Shown: positions 22,301 to 23,689 of the stretch, piece by piece
How positions within the stretch are numbered: the first letter of the stretch is position 1
How the letters are laid out: every line of letters begins with the position of its first letter
IMG/VR virus record: IMGVR_UViG_3300037584_000209
Location: 1-23,689 of that record
Reading direction: 5' to 3' (one strand)
DNA from: a virus
DNA: 23,689 nt
Notes under the pieces: model-generated
Told to the model about the DNA's origin: nothing
Databases searched by the model: none
The model's input: the letters and a program-made list of their open reading frames with translations, nothing else
Translations under genes and position numbers: made by a program

Positions 22301-22753
22301 CTATGCTAATCTGATTATCGCGTTACTTGCGTCTGCTGCTGGAAATTCTATTTTAAAAGTTCCGTTACTTGCTGTCTTGTCACCACCAAATGCGATGATA
22401 GCAACAGCATCAGTTGTCCCTGAACCACCATCTGTTGTAGTGTTATAAATCATTGCTCCGTTTGCAGTAAAAGATGCAGAAGAATAAGTTACGTCTGCAA
22501 AGTCAACGAAAGCTGTTGTTGATGATAAAGATACACCATTGTTTGTAAGTGTAGCTCCACCTGCAGAGTATGCAGATCCAGATGTATTTGATATTTCGTT
22601 TGATGTTGAATAATCAGTAGTCGCTGCACCCAAAGAAGCTGAACTTGTAAAAAGAGCAATCTTAAAAGTGTGTCCACCTGAAGATTCAAAACTGTGTTTA
22701 CCTTGTAAAAGCTCTTGTTTAAAACTTGAACATATTGCTGATGATATTGCCAT
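22301..22753 (-). CDS. Minor phage structural protein (150 aa)
   Basis: Begins MAISSAICSSFKQELLQGKH with SGGHTFKIALFTSSASLGAA (25-44), and ends DAVAIIAFGGDKTASNG (115-131) followed by KIEFPAADASNAIIRLA. This small Ser/Thr-rich beta protein, with FKIALFTSSA near the start and FGGDKTASNG near the end, recurs in the structural regions of marine phages; its role is not established, though its position between connector and fibres suggests a tail or collar component. There is no TM segment or catalytic motif. AGGAG overlapping the upstream stop (TAGGAG) 8 bases before the ATG fixes the start. Ten bases separate its stop from the repeat-rich fibre gene. Confidence 0.78.
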   Translation of the reverse strand: MAISSAICSSFKQELLQGKHSFESSGGHTFKIALFTSSASLGAATTDYSTSNEISNTSGSAYSAGGATLTNNGVSLSSTTAFVDFADVTYSSASFTANGAMIYNTTTDGGSGTTDAVAIIAFGGDKTASNGTFKIEFPAADASNAIIRLA

Positions 22754-22762
22754 AATTTTCTC

Positions 22763-23473
22763 CTACGGGTTTGCTGAGTTTACCGGTATACGAACAGCGC
22801 CATCAGTGTAGTCGTCTCTTCGTCTTCTACCAACTTGCTCATTAGCAAACTTCTGTACTTCTTGTTTATATTTATTTTCGTAAAGTGTCAACATATCTAT
22901 TGGACCTTTTAAAAAGCCATATGCTTCTGATAGACAGCAATATAAAAGGCCATTTGGAAAATTAAGACTAATATAATTAGTATCGTTATTTTCTAAAAGA
23001 TCAGGCATTTTATTAAAATGAACTCTAAACCTGTATGTTGTATTTGGAGTAGGTGCTACAAATATTCTACCTGATGTAGTATCTGATTCTCCGGTTGCAC
23101 CACCAAATGCAGCATAATATTTAGGTTGACCTTGAGCGGCTGATGTTCCTGTTATATCTTGATACTCTTGAAGATAAGACATGTCTTTCTTTTCCAGCCA
23201 TCTATTAGCTCCTGTAATAGCTGATCCATTTGTATCATATACTTGTATACCTCTAATAAATAAACATCCTGCTGGAGCATTTATAGATTCTTGTCCAGCA
23301 ACAAAATTACCTAATTGTTGTTTTCTATCTGCATCTATAGGTACATCTCTAAAAATTCTATATTGTGCATTTAAAATTATATTTTCTAAAACAGCGTCTG
23401 TTAAAACATTTGAATCTGTTTCAGTGTAACTTCTTATCTGTGTTTTTAATCCTGATGCACTTAATCCAGCCAT
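22763..23473 (-). CDS. Head-tail adaptor / tail tubular protein A-like (236 aa)
   Basis: Links the portal ring to the short tail, in the manner of T7 gp11 or P22 gp4. The N-terminal half is helical (MAGLSASGLKTQIRSYTETD, then VLENIILNAQYRIFRDVPID). A beta-rich centre has GRIFVAPTPNTTYRFRVHFN, and a C-terminal helix has LYENKYKQEVQKF followed by a basic GRRRRDD. This layout, with NAQYRIFRDVPID, matches adaptor-type proteins of marine podoviruses. An upstream ATG at 23494 is in frame, but I choose 23473: the preceding gene ends exactly there in a TAATG fusion and AGGAG lies 11 bases upstream. The basic C-terminal tail could contact DNA in the channel (inference). Confidence 0.8.
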   Translation of the reverse strand: MAGLSASGLKTQIRSYTETDSNVLTDAVLENIILNAQYRIFRDVPIDADRKQQLGNFVAGQESINAPAGCLFIRGIQVYDTNGSAITGANRWLEKKDMSYLQEYQDITGTSAAQGQPKYYAAFGGATGESDTTSGRIFVAPTPNTTYRFRVHFNKMPDLLENNDTNYISLNFPNGLLYCCLSEAYGFLKGPIDMLTLYENKYKQEVQKFANEQVGRRRRDDYTDGAVRIPVNSANP

Positions 23474-23637
23474 TACGCTACAATCTCCTGACATCTAGGA
23501 CAGGTTTTTCTAAATCTTAAATGTCCTGAACAATGTGTTGGTTTAGGTTTTTCTACCTCTTTGTATAAAACAAGATGTGGATCTTGTTTTTCCGGTACAA
23601 ACATATTTTTTATCCAATTCCAAATTTTATTTATCAT
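23473..23637 (-). CDS. Cys/His-rich microprotein, possible zinc knuckle (54 aa)
   Basis: A short gene reading MINKIWNWIKNMFVPEKQDP at the start; the last 20 residues contain THCSGHLRFRKTCPRCQEIV (34-53). His35, Cys36, His39, Cys46 and Cys49 form an HCxxH-x6-CxxC arrangement that could hold one zinc ion. The N-terminus is amphipathic with Trp/Ile/Phe residues. The start overlaps the upstream stop (ATGA) and the stop overlaps the adaptor ATG (TAATG), so it is translationally locked between two structural genes. It may be an assembly factor, a nucleic-acid-binding regulator or a small connector component; none is proven. Confidence 0.75.
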   Translation of the reverse strand: MINKIWNWIKNMFVPEKQDPHLVLYKEVEKPKPTHCSGHLRFRKTCPRCQEIVA

Positions 23638-23689
23638 GCGCTTACTGTGACTGGCCCTGCTGAAGCTATGTCACCTCCTCCTTCTAATG
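23634..23689 (-). CDS. Partial CDS, C-terminus of an upstream structural-region protein
   Basis: The last 17 codons enter from the right edge and read LEGGGDIASAGPVTVSA before the TGA at 23636..23634. The stop overlaps the microprotein ATG (ATGA), which confirms the frame. The Gly/Ala/Val-rich end is too short to identify the protein; by position it belongs to the head or connector block. Confidence 0.6.
   Translation of the reverse strand, partial: LEGGGDIASAGPVTVSA

Noticed and set aside
22763-23494. Longer start for the head-tail adaptor at 23494
   Set aside because: It would overlap the Cys/His microprotein by seven codons; the ATG at 23473 has AGGAG upstream and sits in a TAATG fusion with that gene's stop.

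Overview
The window is AT-rich, almost wholly coding viral DNA, and no cellular housekeeping gene is visible. Its protein families are those I associate with uncultured marine short-tailed phages, especially phages of SAR11-type hosts (pelagiphage-like). These are the family-specific N-termini of the tail proteins, the GGRxGF-type internal virion proteins, and fibres with LamG, SPRY and cupredoxin-like domains. There is a head-tail adaptor, a hub or stabilisation-type protein and a set of internal (ejection-type) proteins, but no tape measure, sheath or tube gene, which points to a podovirus-like particle. Phage and host class are inferred from remembered family resemblance; no search was run. 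Terminase, portal, capsid, integrase, tRNA and CRISPR are not in the window.

Layout. Nearly everything reads leftward (minus strand). From right to left come: the 3' end of an upstream gene; a 54-residue Cys/His microprotein; a head-tail adaptor; a minor structural protein; a repeat-rich fibre; a second fibre; and a small beta protein. Next is a tandemly duplicated receptor-binding module (LamG/SPRY gene plus DUF7483-like gene, twice), where the second DUF7483-like copy carries an extra cupredoxin-like domain. A tail-fibre-assembly-like gene, the hub or stabilisation-type protein and three small genes follow. Four internal virion proteins (693, 354, 363 and 1396 residues) come next, then a lysis pair: a 58-residue XhlA-like holin candidate and an M15 peptidase endolysin.

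At the left end a lone plus-strand SNF2-type helicase converges on the endolysin, sharing a 3-nt overlap and a perfect-arm hairpin that looks like a bidirectional terminator. It diverges from a minus-strand gene pair (129 residues and a partial gene) across a 41-bp near-palindrome that holds a TTGACA hexamer on each strand.

How the genes work together. The minus-strand genes form a late morphogenesis and lysis operon. Its genes are tightly packed: eight junctions are TAATG stop/start fusions, two are ATGA overlaps, and most others have a strong AGGAG site. The order is connector, fibres, fibre chaperone, hub, ejection proteins, lysis. The left-end minus-strand genes probably begin another (early or replication) unit. 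There is no gene-free stretch longer than about 60 bases; the only sizeable gaps (13835-13895, 14487-14532, 422-457, 20071-20102) are described as features or findings.
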